Below are positions 34,385-45,560 of a DNA stretch of 64,000 bases, piece after piece. The position numbers and the translations under genes are program-made. Positions within the stretch are counted from its first letter, which is position 1. Every line of letters begins with the position of its first letter. The notes under the pieces are model-generated. The model was not told where the DNA came from and did not search any database. It saw only the letters and a program-made list of their open reading frames with translations. The stretch is from Stomoxys calcitrans. Lineage: Eukaryota > Arthropoda > Insecta > Diptera > Muscidae. The stretch covers positions 150,276,005 through 150,340,004 of the forward strand of contig NC_081555.1 of NCBI RefSeq assembly GCF_963082655.1. Reading direction: 5' to 3'.

Positions 34385-35628
34385 TTATTTTTAATCGACT
34401 ACAATCAGTTTTACATGCTGTTGTAACCTTTTTCTTCCATTTTCGGGGTTTTTTTTTTCATATTTACATTAATAATTCTTGTTTAAAATCGAATGCCAAC
34501 AAACAATTATGCCATTGACTTGGGTTGGCGTTCAGCCGATTCTGATCGTTGCTGTCGCTCGTCTGTATGTGAGGGGCTTTAGAAGGCAAAAAATAAAGTG
34601 GAGTACTTGAACTTTAAGATTAAATTTTATTTCAAGGTTTCGCCAGACAAAAATCATATGGAGACGACAGTGGTATCTGTCTCTCGCTCTCGGTCTCGGT
34701 CTCTCACAAGACATTTATGATGATAATGATGATGATGATGTTGATGGCGATGAAGACGATGATTTCAGAGCTCTAGACATGTTCAGGCTTCAATTGTATG
34801 CAGTGATCAAAGATGTTAACTTTAAAATGGTATCTCAGACACATCAAACAGCGTCGACAGCAGAAGTTCCTTTCAGTTTTGATTTTAGTTTTTGCACAGT
34901 CCTCTCGACAATGAGAATGACAGCAGTGTGTTGAAGCTGCTGCTGATGTTTCTGCTGCTTCCCATGATGATGATTGGGGACTTAATAATGTTAATAAAAA
35001 TGTAAAGTGCTTGGCCAGGGCACCGCCGCCTTTGTAAATGTTGTAATTTAATAAAAAAAAAAAATGTAATAGGCCGTCATTTAATTTTTTCCCATTCTAG
35101 TTCATCACTTTTCACAATACGTTTATGATTCATAGGCTATGAGTATGTCATAAACTTGTTGTATTTTTTTTTATGGACTTACTGCTGCTTCAGGGCAAAA
35201 ATAGTAGTAAAGCAGGAGGTTGAACCATCATTTACCACCTGACTTCCTTGTATCATCGCCATAGTTGTTTCCCTTTCTTGAAATTATGTTTTCGCTATGC
35301 TTTCTGCATTGTGTTGCTGTAAATGTAAGTCATTTTTTATCTTTCCGAGTTTAGTCATAAAGAGGGCAACGTTTGTTGCAAGTTGCCTTGTAATTGAGGG
35401 TTCTTACTTCCTTATATTTAATTATGCCACCAATCTGTATGTGAGCATGATCATGGGCCATCATTCATTTGACTCCTTTTTGTAAAATCGTTACTGACAT
35501 ACTCTTTAGCATGGCATATCAATGTGTTATGCAATTCCTTAGTGTCTGTATAATTAGGAGCCATCAATGTGAACTGTATCGAAGACACTCGGAAAAAATC
35601 GTTTAGTGATTGAAATAAAACAAGTAAA
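34385..35628. other. Gene-free unique stretch
   Basis: No gene supported. (GAT)n lies near 34720-34742 and poly-A/T runs near 34440 and 35050-35063. A CTCTCGCTCTCGGTCTCGGT tract is near 34681-34700. Confidence 0.5.
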
Positions 35629-35629
35629 A

Positions 35630-38600
35630 GGCATTAAGTTCGGCCGGGACGAACTTTGGATACCCATCACCTTGGTTATATATCAAAATCCCTTTCGTCA
35701 CAATCCGGATAACCCAAATTCGGAACAAAATCGAAATAAATGAAGCTTTTAGGGGCTTCAGACCCTTTATAAGGAGATCGGTCTAATGACAGCTATATCT
35801 AAATATAGTCCGATCTGAACCATATTTAGGTCAGATGTCGGAAGGCTTAAAATAACCCACAGTACTAAATTTCAGCGAAATCGGGTAAAAAATAAAGTTT
35901 TTATGGGCTTCTGATCCTTTATCGGGAGATCGGTCTATATGGCAGCTATATCCAAATATAGTTCGATCTGAAACATATTTGGGTCAGATGTTAAGAGACC
36001 AAAAACTACTCTCTGTTTCAAATTTCAGCGAAATCGGGTAATAAATAAAGCTTTTATGGGCATTGGGCCTTTTATCGGGAGATCGGTCTATATGGCAGCT
36101 ATATCCAAATATAGTTTGATCTGAAACATATTTTGGTCAGATGTCGGAATGCTTAAAATAACACATTGTATTAAATTTTAACGAAATCGGGTAATAAATA
36201 AAGCTTTAATGGGCTTTAGACCCTTTATCGGGAGATCGGTCTATATGGCAACTATATCCAAATATAATTCGATCTGAAACATATTTGGGTCAGATGTTAA
36301 GAGGCCTAAAACTTCTCCCTGTTTCAAATTTCAGCGAAATCGGATAAAAAATAAAGCTTTTAGGGGCATTGGACCCTTAATCAGGAGATCGTTCTATATG
36401 GCAGCCATATCTAAATATAGTTCGATCTGAAACATATTTGGGTCAGATGTCGGGAGGCTTAAAATAACCCACTGTATTAAATTTCGGTGGAATCGGGTAA
36501 TAAATATAGCTTTAATGGGCTTCAGACCCTTTATCGGGAGGTCGGTCTATATGGCAGCTATATCTAAATATAGTTCGATCTGAAACATATTTGGGTCAGA
36601 TGTTAAGAGGCCTAAAACTTCTCACTGTTTCAAATTTCAGCGAAATCGGATAAAAAATAAAGCTTTTAGGGGCATTGGACCCTTTATCGGGAGATCGGTC
36701 TATATGGCAGCTATATCTAAATATGGTTTCGATCTGAAACATATTTAGGTCAGATGTCGGGAGGCTTAAAATAACCCACTTTATTAAATTTCAGCGAAAT
36801 CGGGTAATAAATAAAGGTCATTGGACCCTTTATCGGGAAATCGGTCTATATGGCAGCTATATCTAAATATAGTTCGATCTGAAACATATTTAGGTCAGAT
36901 GTCGGAAGGTTTAAAATAACCCCCTGTATTAAATTTCAGCGAAGTCGGGTAATAAATAAAGCTTTAATGGGCATTAGACTCTTTATCGGGAGATCGGTCT
37001 ATATGGCAGCCATATCTAAATATAGTCCGATCTGAACCATATTTAGGTCAGATGTCGGAAGGCTTAAAATAAACCACTTCATTAAATTTCAGCGAAATCG
37101 GTTAATAAATAAAGTTTTAATGGGCATTGGACCCTTTATCGGGAGATCGGTCTATATGGCAGCTATATTCAAATATAGTTCGATCTGAAACATATTTGGG
37201 TCATATGTCGGAAGGCTTAAAATAACCCACTGTATTGAATTTCAGCGAAATCGGGTATTTAATAAAGCTTTTATAGGCATTGGACCCTTTATCGGGAGAT
37301 CGGTCTATATGGCAGCTATATCCAAATATAGTCCGATCTAAACCATATTTAGTTGGGAGGCATAAAACTACTCACTGTTTCAAATTTCATCGAAATCGGG
37401 TAATAAATAAAGTTTTAATGGGCATTGGACCCTTTATCGGGAGATCGGTCTACATGGCAGCCATATCTAAATATAGTCCGATCTGAACCATATTTAGGTC
37501 AGATGTTAAGAGACCTAAAACTACTGACTGTTTAAAATTTCAGCGAAATTGGATAAAAAATAAAGCATTTATGGGCATTGGACCATTTATCGGGAGATCG
37601 GTCTATATGACAGCTATACCCAAATATAGTCCGTACTGAACCATATTTCGGTCAGATGTCGAAAAGCCTTAAACGAAAAGCCTTAAACAACTCCCTTTTT
37701 CAAATTTTAGCGAAATCGGATAAAAAGTGAAGCATTTATGGTCATTGGACCCTTTTTCGGTAGATCGGTCTATATGGCAGCTATATCCAAATATAGTCCG
37801 ATCTGAACCATATTTAGGTCAGATGTTAAGAGACCTAAAACTTCTCACTGTTTCAAATTTCAGCGAAATCGGATAAAAAAATAAAGCATTTATAGGCATT
37901 GGACCCTTTATCGGGAGATCGGTCTATATGGCAGCCATATCTAAATATAGTCCGATCTAAGCCATATTTAGGTCAGATGTCGGAAGGCTTAAAATAAACC
38001 ACTGCATTAAATTTCAGCAAAATCGGGTAATAAATAAAGCTTTAATGGGCATTGGACCCTTTATCGGGAGATCGGTCTATATGGTAGCCATACCTAAATA
38101 TGGTCCGATCTGAACCGTATTAAGGTCAGATGTCGGAAGGCTTAAAATAAACCACTGTATTAAATTTCAGCGAAATCGGATAAAAAATAAAGCATTTATG
38201 GGCATTGGACCCTTTATCGGGAGATCGGTCAATATGGCAGCTATATCTATCTGAACCATATTTAGGTCAGATGTCGGAAGGCTTAAAACTACTCACTATT
38301 TCAAATTTCTGCGAAATCGGATAAAAAATAAGGCATTTATGACCATAAGACCCTTTATCCCCAGATCGGTCTATATAGCAGCTGTATCCAAATATGGTCC
38401 GATTTGGCTCGCTCAAAAACTTTACCAGCGTGCATCAAAAAGATGTCTCTGTGCCAAATTTCAGTTCAATATCTCAACTTTTGAAGGTTGTAGAATGATT
38501 ACAACAGACTAACGGATAGACGGACAGACAGATGGACACACGGACATCGTTAAATCGTCTTAGAATTCGAAATATATATACTTTGTAGGATCGGAAATTG

Positions 38601-38672
38601 ATATTTCGATGTGTTACAAACGGAATGACTAAATGAATATACCCCCTATCCTACGGTGGTGGGTATAAAAAT
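35630..38672 (+). mobile_element. Palindrome-headed tandem-repeat element, ~18 units
   Basis: The head ACAAGTAAAAGGCATTAAG with TTCGGCCGGGACGAA (one base from a perfect palindrome) leads into GGATACCCATCACC. About 18 units at ~152-bp spacing each carry GGGAGATCGGTCTATATGGC, AAATATAGT(C/T)CGATCTGAA and TTCAGCGAAATCGGGTAATA. The tail has CGGACAGACAGATGG, ACGGACATCGTTAAATCGTC and ends GGTGGTGGGTATAAAAATC. The inner ends ATACCCATCACC and GGTGGTGGGTAT are inverted relatives. This is the largest complete member, about 3.04 kb. Confidence 0.88.
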
Positions 38673-38674
38673 CG

Positions 38675-39070
38675 ACAAGTCTATTAATTTAAGCATTAAG
38701 TTTTCGAGTAAAACGCGCAAAGATCATCTAAGCTGAACCATGGGTCTGTCGCATAAATTACCTCAGTTTATATCGGAAAAGTCAAATCGGGTACTTGCGG
38801 ACACTTCAAGCAGTCGTTTGGAGAATTGTATGAGGGCCATATCTTTTAATAGACCTATCTGGGAGGCAGTTGTGTGGTTATCAGAGAGCTTTAGATCACC
38901 TGACGTACCAAAATTAAACCAAATCGAATAAAAATAGGAGCCTGCAATGTCGGATTATGGGCTATGGGCTTCAATAGGATTTTATCTATTTAAAAACCCA
39001 GCTGTGCCATACTTAGGTATGTGTTTTAGAGCAGAAGTGTACTAACAAATCGGGCTAAAATTAACTTTTT
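38675..39070. other. Short unassigned stretch
   Basis: Includes faint tandem-unit relatives (GGCCATATCTTTTAATAGAC) but nothing that can be classified. Confidence 0.4.
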
Positions 39071-39285
39071 ATCCCCTCCCAATGCTGTCGACATTTGTGA
39101 GGTACTTCGCCATGTAAAAACTTCTCCCCAAAGAGGTGTCGCTCTGCGGCACGCCGTTCGCACTCGGCTATAAAAAGCAGGTACCTTACCATTGAGCTTA
39201 AACTTGACTCGGACAGCACTCGTTTATTTGTGAGAAGTTTACCCCAGCTCCCTAATGGAATGTTCATGGGCAAATTTGAATTTGC
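39071..39285 (+). mobile_element. tRNA-derived SINE (family 1), 5'-truncated
   Basis: It lacks the A/B-box head. It starts near ATCCCCTCCCAATGCTGTCG, continues with GTGTCGCTCTGCGGCACGCC and GGCTATAAAAAGCAGGTACC, and ends near GGAATGTTCATGGGCAAATT. It borders a family C LINE fragment. Confidence 0.8.
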
Positions 39286-39289
39286 ATAT

Positions 39290-39815
39290 CGACCGTTTCC
39301 CTGTTCTACAGGGTTGCATGCGCATTCGTCGCCCACGCCCTTAACCCGCGACTGCTTCGACCCGAAAGGCTTCAGGTTAACCAAGTTTATAGGCGGCACT
39401 CCTCCTTTCATTTCCCCTTACTCCGTTATGGCCCGGCACCCAAACAATGCGGATTTTGCCATCCTCAGAGAAGACGTTAATCCCCTTCTGACTGTTCGTG
39501 ACCTTACCGTCCCGGTTGTTATTACCCTTGTGGCCACTCTACTGTCCATAAAGATGTTCACACTCGACGTTCTGGTCGTTGACGTCTTCGTCCTGGTTGT
39601 TATTGCCCTTGTGGCCACTTTACTGTGCGTAAAGATGTTTTCACTCGACTTCCTCGCGTTAGCGCACCACACCACTTCATGCGTTCCGTGATCGCCCGGA
39701 TCTCCGCCTGCAGGACCGTATTATGGTCAGACAGTCTAAAACAGATCTCAGTCCCTGGGTTCTCAATGTAAACCCCCAGGCCCACTCTGCCCTCTAGCTT
39801 TGATCCATCCAAATT
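39290..39815 (-). pseudogene. Family C retrotransposon RNase H fragment, minus
   Basis: On the minus strand from about 39815: MDGSKLEGRVGLGVYI (first acidic motif region of RNase H), LQAEIRAITERMKW (second), then SVNIF(T/M)DS(K/R)VATR-type sequence (third) present twice. It ends with INLVNLKPFGSKQS and CNPVEQGN, as in the copies at 21.5 and 23.7 kb. The frame is broken. Confidence 0.8.
39513..39656 (-). repeat. 81-bp in-frame duplication within RNase H
   Basis: GGTTGTTATTACCCTTGTGG at 39514 recurs as GGTTGTTATTGCCCTTGTGG at 39595, with about 60 bp of good match in each. The spacing of 81 bp equals 27 codons, so the reading frame was kept. Confidence 0.8.
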
Positions 39816-39939
39816 ATCTGAAAAATTGTGTTTTTTTTTTTTTGAAAATCGATAATTTAACCTTGAACGGTTATATCTCCTAAACTAAAAATCTGACATT
39901 TCTATACTTACGTAAGATAGGTTCTTTCAAAATTTCATA

Positions 39940-40526
39940 GGCGCACTTGAAAATGTAATTTTTTGCCACCTCGCAATTTTTGTTCGATTTGACTGAAATT
40001 TTGCACGTGGTGTTTGGGTATCTTTTCCAATAACTGTTTTAAGTATGATTCAAATCTCTTCATAATCTGGTATAGCTGTCATATAAACCGATCTTGGATC
40101 TTGACTTCTTGAGCCAATAGGGGGCGCAATTCTCATTCGATTTGGCTGTAATTTCGTATGAGGTGTTTTGTTATGACTTCCAATAACTGTGCTAAGTATG
40201 ACGTAAATCGGCACATAACCTGAAATAGCTGCCCTATAAACCGATCTGGGATCTTGACTTCTTGAGCCTCTAGTAGGCGCAATTCTCATACGATTTGGCT
40301 GAAATTTTGTACAATGGCTTCTCTCATGACCTTCAACATACGTGTCCAATGTGGTCTGAATCGATCAATAGCTTGATACAGCTCCCATATAAACCGATCT
40401 CCCGATTTTGTTTCTTGAGCCCCTACAAGGTGCAATTCTTATCTGCGCATAGAACTCGACAAATGCGAACCATTGTGAAGGGTATATAAGATTCGGCCCG
40501 ACCGAACTTTGCACACTCTTACTTGT
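39940..40526 (-). mobile_element. Palindrome-headed tandem-repeat element fragment
   Basis: The head is at the right (GGTATATAAGATTCGGCCCG, ending in TTACTTGT at 40526). About three to four ~150-bp units lie to the left with ATAGCTG(T/C)CATATAAACCGA. The tail is missing. Confidence 0.78.
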
Positions 40527-40529
40527 TTC

Positions 40530-41467
40530 TAATACACCTCTATTTTTGTGTATTTAACAACACAATCGTCTTTAGTAGGCTTCGAATTGAAGTTAATTTT
40601 AAAAGTATTGCGTCATTGACCAACTAAGTCATAACCATCTGCCAGTCTAAGCTTTTTATAAATTAAACGCTCTATTTTCTAAAGTGTATGCCATAAACCC
40701 AGACGAGAACTTGTATCTTATTCGATTACATATCTTAACGCACTGCAATCTAATTATGACATCCCATCCCATCCCATTCCATTTGTTTGCTATCCACTCT
40801 GCCATTTTGCCTGTGAACATTGATATGAAGCTCTTATTTCCAACTAGTCATTTATCCATCCATCTATCTGTCCATCCGTCTTTTTATTGGCCATATAACG
40901 TAACAGAAATTACATGGCTCTAGGCCATGCTGCTAGTACAGCACTTTTTGCCTACTGGCATAAAAAGGCCCAAATGCATTTATGTTATGTAATAGAATTT
41001 TCCTAATGCAATTTTGTTTTCTAAACGAAGAGGATGGATGGTCTGGATACAATAGGGTTGCCATGGTATAAATATTAAGAGCAACTGGTGAGATGATGGT
41101 TAACCTTAGTTATCAAACCAACTCCTTGGCCACCCTAAAGGCAATAACATTAAATTCTATGGCTCTCTTTTTTTTATTTGATTAAGTTTATTGTTGCGAA
41201 AGAGAGAGAGAGAGAGAGAGAAACAAAACTAGGGATTTATTAAGTGCCAAGTGAATAAGTACGGCTGGTCAATGGCAAATGGTATGAGGAATGTTTAAAA
41301 TGCAACATTTCAGCGCATCTGCTATTCTCACAAATGGATATTTGCAGGCCTTATTAGCAACTAATAGCCGTAAAAAAGATCAGGCTATACGTATGCAAAT
41401 AGAGGCAGACAATTGGTTAGTCATACATTAAGCTGACCATTTAGATGAGAAGAGCCCACCAGCATCC

Positions 41468-41504
<37 letters not shown>

Positions 41505-41985
41505 TGCTGACCGACCATTTATGCTATGGAATTGTGGTTGCTGTTTTATTTCTCTTTATTTTTTCTTCTTTTTTGCAGCTCTAATTGTGTTTCCGTTTGT
41601 TCTAGTTTTTAATTACCAGACAGATAGACATGTAATTATGTTAATATTTTGCGCTTTATTGCAAAACATTAGCATTTTTGTTATATGAAACTTGTTTTAT
41701 TTAAATATGCGTAAATTTATTAGGCGTGTATTTAGTTTCAGGGTCTTGTAAATGATATTTGTCGACAATTAAAATTAGAAAAATGGATAGACTATGCAAA
41801 CGTCCTGTCTGAAATGCCATGTCTTTTTTTACAAATTTCTACAAGAAATGTGGACAAAAATGTAATCGATATTTTTAGATGTATTGACGTTACTTCGACA
41901 AATTCGTAGAAAATTATTTTTAATTCAATTTCAATTTTTGTCAACCAAATTAGGAAAAATTCTTAGGAAATTGAAAGTCAAAACT
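40530..41985. other. Gene-free unique stretch with microsatellites
   Basis: No gene supported. (GA)n near 41200-41221 and (CT)n(CA)n near 41469-41505. AT-rich elsewhere. Confidence 0.5.
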
Positions 41986-42244
41986 TTGTGGCACTCCCGC
42001 TTGACCTATACACATGCAAGAGAGCCATTGGCAAAAGTTGGGGATTTAGACGGCGTGTCATGCATTGGGTATATACTGCAGTAGTCAGACCAATTATGCT
42101 ATATGGTGTTGTGGTCTGGTGGACGGCGCTTCAAAAATCCACCTACTGCTCAATACTTATGCGGATCCAAAGGATGGCTTGTTTGAGGACGACACCATCT
42201 GATGCACTGAATTTAATGCAACATGTAATGCCTCTGGACATTGT

Positions 42245-42552
42245 AAATTGCAAATTTTGCCCATGAACGTTCCACTAAGGAACAGGGGCAAACTTCTCAC
42301 ATATCAATGAGTGCAGTTCGATTCAAGTTAAAGCTCAATGATAAGGGACCTCCTTTTTATAGCCGAGTCCGAACGGCGAGCCGCAGTGCGACACCTCTTT
42401 GGAGAGAAGTTTTACATGGCAAGTACCTCACAAATGTCGCCACCATTAGGAGGGGAAAACCACCGCTGAAAATTTTTTCTGATGATCTCGCCAGGATTCG
42501 AACCCAGGCGTTCAGCGTCACAGGCGGACATGCTAACCTCTGCGCTACGGTG
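42245..42552 (-). mobile_element. tRNA-derived SINE (family 1), full-length, with perfect TSD
   Basis: Flanks GCCTCTGGACATTGT at 42230-42244 and 42553-42567 are identical 15-bp target duplications. On the minus strand the A box TAGCGCAGAGG (42547-42537) and the B box GGTTCGAATCC (42504-42494) both fit pol III consensus. The body includes GCGGCTCGCCGTTCGGAC and ends with GTTCATGGGCAAAATTTGCA. It lies in the thumb-coding part of family D. Intact boxes and perfect TSD indicate a recent insertion. Confidence 0.95.
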
Positions 42553-43004
42553 GCCTCTGGACATTGTTGCTACCCAAATTGATCATGGGCCGGCCACGGA
42601 CACTGGGTTATACTTGATACAATATCCGATGTATCCCAGGCAGTGTGGATTACACCCTACCTGAGCCGCTTTTTGATAAAAATTGCTGAACCTCTATTCC
42701 TGATGGAACCGATTGGAACTACGATATCCCTGGTAACAGAAGTGACACAGACTTCTATACGGATGGTTCTAAACTAAACGACCAAGTGGGCTTTGGGGCG
42801 TACTCTAAAACTCTAGAACTGGTCATATCGAAGAGGTCGCCCAACCACTGCAGTGTGTATCAAGCGGAGATACTTGCATTTAAGGAAGTGGTAGAATGGC
42901 TAAGATATAATGTCATTACGATGATTGGCATTAATATCTTCTCAGACAGACAGGCAGCCATTAAATCCCTGGAGAAAGTATTTCTGAACACAAAAACGGC
43001 CCAC

Positions 43005-43165
43005 GACTGTGGCAGATCTTTAAACGAGGTGGCTGAACAGTTCAAAATTCACCTGTTCTGGGTGCTGGGCCACAGAGATTTTTTGCCCTCGACTGTCGCA
43101 GATCTCTTAACGAGATGGCTGATCAGTTCAAAATTCACCTGTTCTGGGTGCCGGGCCACAAAGAT
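43005..43165 (+). repeat. ~86-bp duplication in family D RNase H
   Basis: ACTGTGGCAGATCTTTAAAC at 43005 recurs as ACTGTCGCAGATCTCTTAAC at 43092; TTCAAAATTCACCTGTTCTG is at 43041 and 43127. The second copy runs up to the SINE target site. Confidence 0.85.
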
Positions 43166-43477
43166 TTTTTTGCAATTTTTTTCCCATGAACATTTCACTA
43201 AGGAACAGGGGCAAACTTCTCACCTATCATTGAGTGCAGTTCGATTAAAGTTTAAGCTCACATAAGATAAAGGGCCTTCTTTTTATAGCCGAGTCCGAAA
43301 GGCGTGCCGCAGTGCGACACCTCTTTACAGAGAGTTTTACATGGCATATTACCTCACAAATGATGCCAGCATTAGGAGGAGAAAGACACCGCTGAACATT
43401 TTTTCTGATGGTCTCGCCAGGATTCGAACCCAGGCGTTCAACGTCATAGGCGGACATGCTAACCTCTGCGCTACGGT
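43166..43477 (-). mobile_element. tRNA-derived SINE (family 1), with TSD
   Basis: Flanks GGGCCACAAAGAT (43153-43165) and GGGCCACAGAGAT (43478-43490) differ at one base. The minus strand has the A box TAGCGCAGAGG and B box GGTTCGAATCC. It interrupts the GHRD part of RNase H of family D, about 0.6 kb from the other SINE. Confidence 0.92.
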
Positions 43478-44179
43478 GGGCCACAGAGATATCCCAGGAA
43501 ATTCTAAAGCAGATGAGCTTGCTAGACTAGGAACTACGTTACAAACTCCAGGGACACTGGAATCTGTGGGTATGCCCCAAGCAACATGTAAGCTAAGTTC
43601 TCAGGACCAGGCCCGAAGGGCAACGAATGGCTAGATGGTCACAAAGAGGGGGCTGTGAGCATTCCAAAACTATGCGGCCTCATGTAGACTTGAAAAGGTC
43701 TACTGCTTTGCTGTCCTTGGCTAGAACAGACGTCTCAATCATTGTGTGCGTCATGACAGGTCACTGTTTAATCGGAAAACATGCTGACAGACTGAAGGTT
43801 GCCAGCAACGACTTTTGCAGAAGCTGTAGGGACATCGAGGAAGAAGAGTCTATAGAACGCCTTCTGTGTGTGTTTCCCATTTACAACCCCAAACGACCTA
43901 CACTGATAATGTTACAAAGGGAATGAAGCAAATAGTATACCCTCTTCCTATGGTGAAGAGTATAAAAACGGCTTCATCATACTTTTGTAGAGTCAGTAGA
44001 ACCATGTTTAGATTAGTAACCCAATTTTTAACTTTAAGTTTTTGTATATAACGATGAACATATGTGAGTTTTCTCCACAAGCACTCGAATGTAGCAACAC
44101 CAAATCAGTTGCCCATCCAAAGTTTGTCGAAGTTGCTTTAAGTAAAAATATGCAAAAATTTTGCGTAGATTTTTTTATA

Positions 44180-45560
44180 CCCACCATCATAGGATGGGGG
44201 TGTACTAATCTAGTCATGCCGTTTGTAGCACCTCGAAATATTCGTCTAAGACCCCATAAAGTATATATATTGGGTTGCCCAAAAAGTAATTGCGGATTTT
44301 TCATATAGTCGGTGTTGACACGGTCCAAATCGGTCTATAACCTGATATAGCTACCATATAAAGCGATCTCACAATTTGACTACTTGAGTCTTTATAAGCC
44401 GCAATTGTTGTTCAATTTGGCTGAAATTTTGAGCTTGGTGTTCTTTTATGCCTAGTACGGTCGGTCTATAACCTGGTATAGTTCCCATGTAAACCAATCT
44501 CCCGATTTGACTTCTTGAGCCTTTACTGTCCGCAATTTTTGTCCGATTTGGCTGAAATTTTGCACGTAGTGTTCCGTTATTAGTTCCAACAACCTCGTTA
44601 ACTACGGTCCAAATCGGTTTATAACCAGATATAGCTGCCATATAAACCGATCTCACGATTTGGCTCCTTGAGCCCCTGGAAGCCGAAATTTTTGTCCGAT
44701 CGGGCTGAAATTTTGCATGTAGTGTTCCGTTATGTCTTTCAACAACTGTGTTGAGTACAGTCGAAATCGGTCTATATCCTGATATAGGTCCCATGTAAAC
44801 CGATCTCGCGGTTTGACTTCTTGAGCCCCTGAAAGGAGCAATTTTTGTCCGATCTTACTTCTTGAGTCTTTAAAAGTCGCAATTTTTGTCCGATTTGGTT
44901 AAAATTTTGCATGCAGTGTTCTGTTGTGACTTTCAACAACTATACTAGGTAAAGTCCAAATCGGTCTATAACCTGGTATAGCTCCCATATAAACCGATCT
45001 CCCAATTTGGCTTCTTGAGCCTTTACAAGCCGCAATTTTTGTCCGATTTGTCTGAAATTTTGCATGAGGTGTTCTGTTATGACTTTCAACAACTGTGCCA
45101 AGGACGGTCCAAATCGGTCTATTACCTGATATAGCTCCCATATAAACCGATCGCCCGATTTGACTCCATGAGCCTTTACTGGCCGCAATTTGGCTGAAAT
45201 TTTGCACGTAGTGTTTTGTTATGACTTTCAACAACTGTGCCAATTACGGTCCAAATCGGTTTATAACCTGATATAGCTCCCATATAAACCGATCGTCCGA
45301 TTTGACTTCTTGAGCCCCTCGAAGCCGCAATTTTTGTCCGATTTGCCTGAAATTTTGCACATAGTGTTCTGTTATGACTTCCAACAACTGTGCCTAGTAC
45401 GGTCCAAATCGGTTTATAACCTGGTATAGCTCCCATATAAACCGATCTCTCGATTTGACTTCCTGAGCCTTGACAAGCCGCAATTTTCGTCTGTCCGTCT
45501 GTACATATTATTTCGTGTACAAAGCAAAGGTCGCAATTTTCGTCCGATCGTCTTAAATTT
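44180..45560 (-). mobile_element. Tandem-repeat element, ~8 units, tail at left
   Basis: The tail starts TTTTATACCCACCATCATAG near 44174. Units of ~150 bp carry ATAGCTCCCATATAAACCGA, GATTTGACTTCTTGAGCC and CGCAATTTTTGTCCGATTTG. A truncated mariner MITE sits at the tail-array joint. The head is not present; the array runs into the next family. Confidence 0.8.
44270..44320 (+). mobile_element. Truncated mariner MITE copy 5
   Basis: Only the left inverted repeat and ~20 bp of interior (to TCGGTGTTGACA) remain; the sequence then continues as a repeat unit (CGGTCCAAATCGG). Confidence 0.9.

Larger units (their letters stand above)
41988..43930 (+). pseudogene. Family D retrotransposon 3' part (thumb + RNase H + zinc knuckle)
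   Basis: The plus strand encodes the end of the RT/thumb region (CKRAIGKSWGFRRRVMHWVY, AVVRPIMLYGVVVWWTALQK, near 42010-42140). RNase H follows: FYTDGSKLNDQVGFGAYSK (first acidic motif, near 42750), QAEILAFKEVVEW (second), NIFSDRQAAIKSLEK (third), then LGHRDIPGNSKADELARLG resuming after a SINE near 43478. It ends with CRSCRDIEEEESIERLLC near 43816-43870. Two SINEs split it, and the region just before the second is duplicated (about 86 bp). The frame shifts several times. The layout suits the I-like group. Confidence 0.85.

Noticed and set aside
42494..42547. Possible tRNA gene (A and B boxes)
   Set aside because: Boxes belong to a SINE with a long non-tRNA body and target duplications; no cloverleaf acceptor stem was found.
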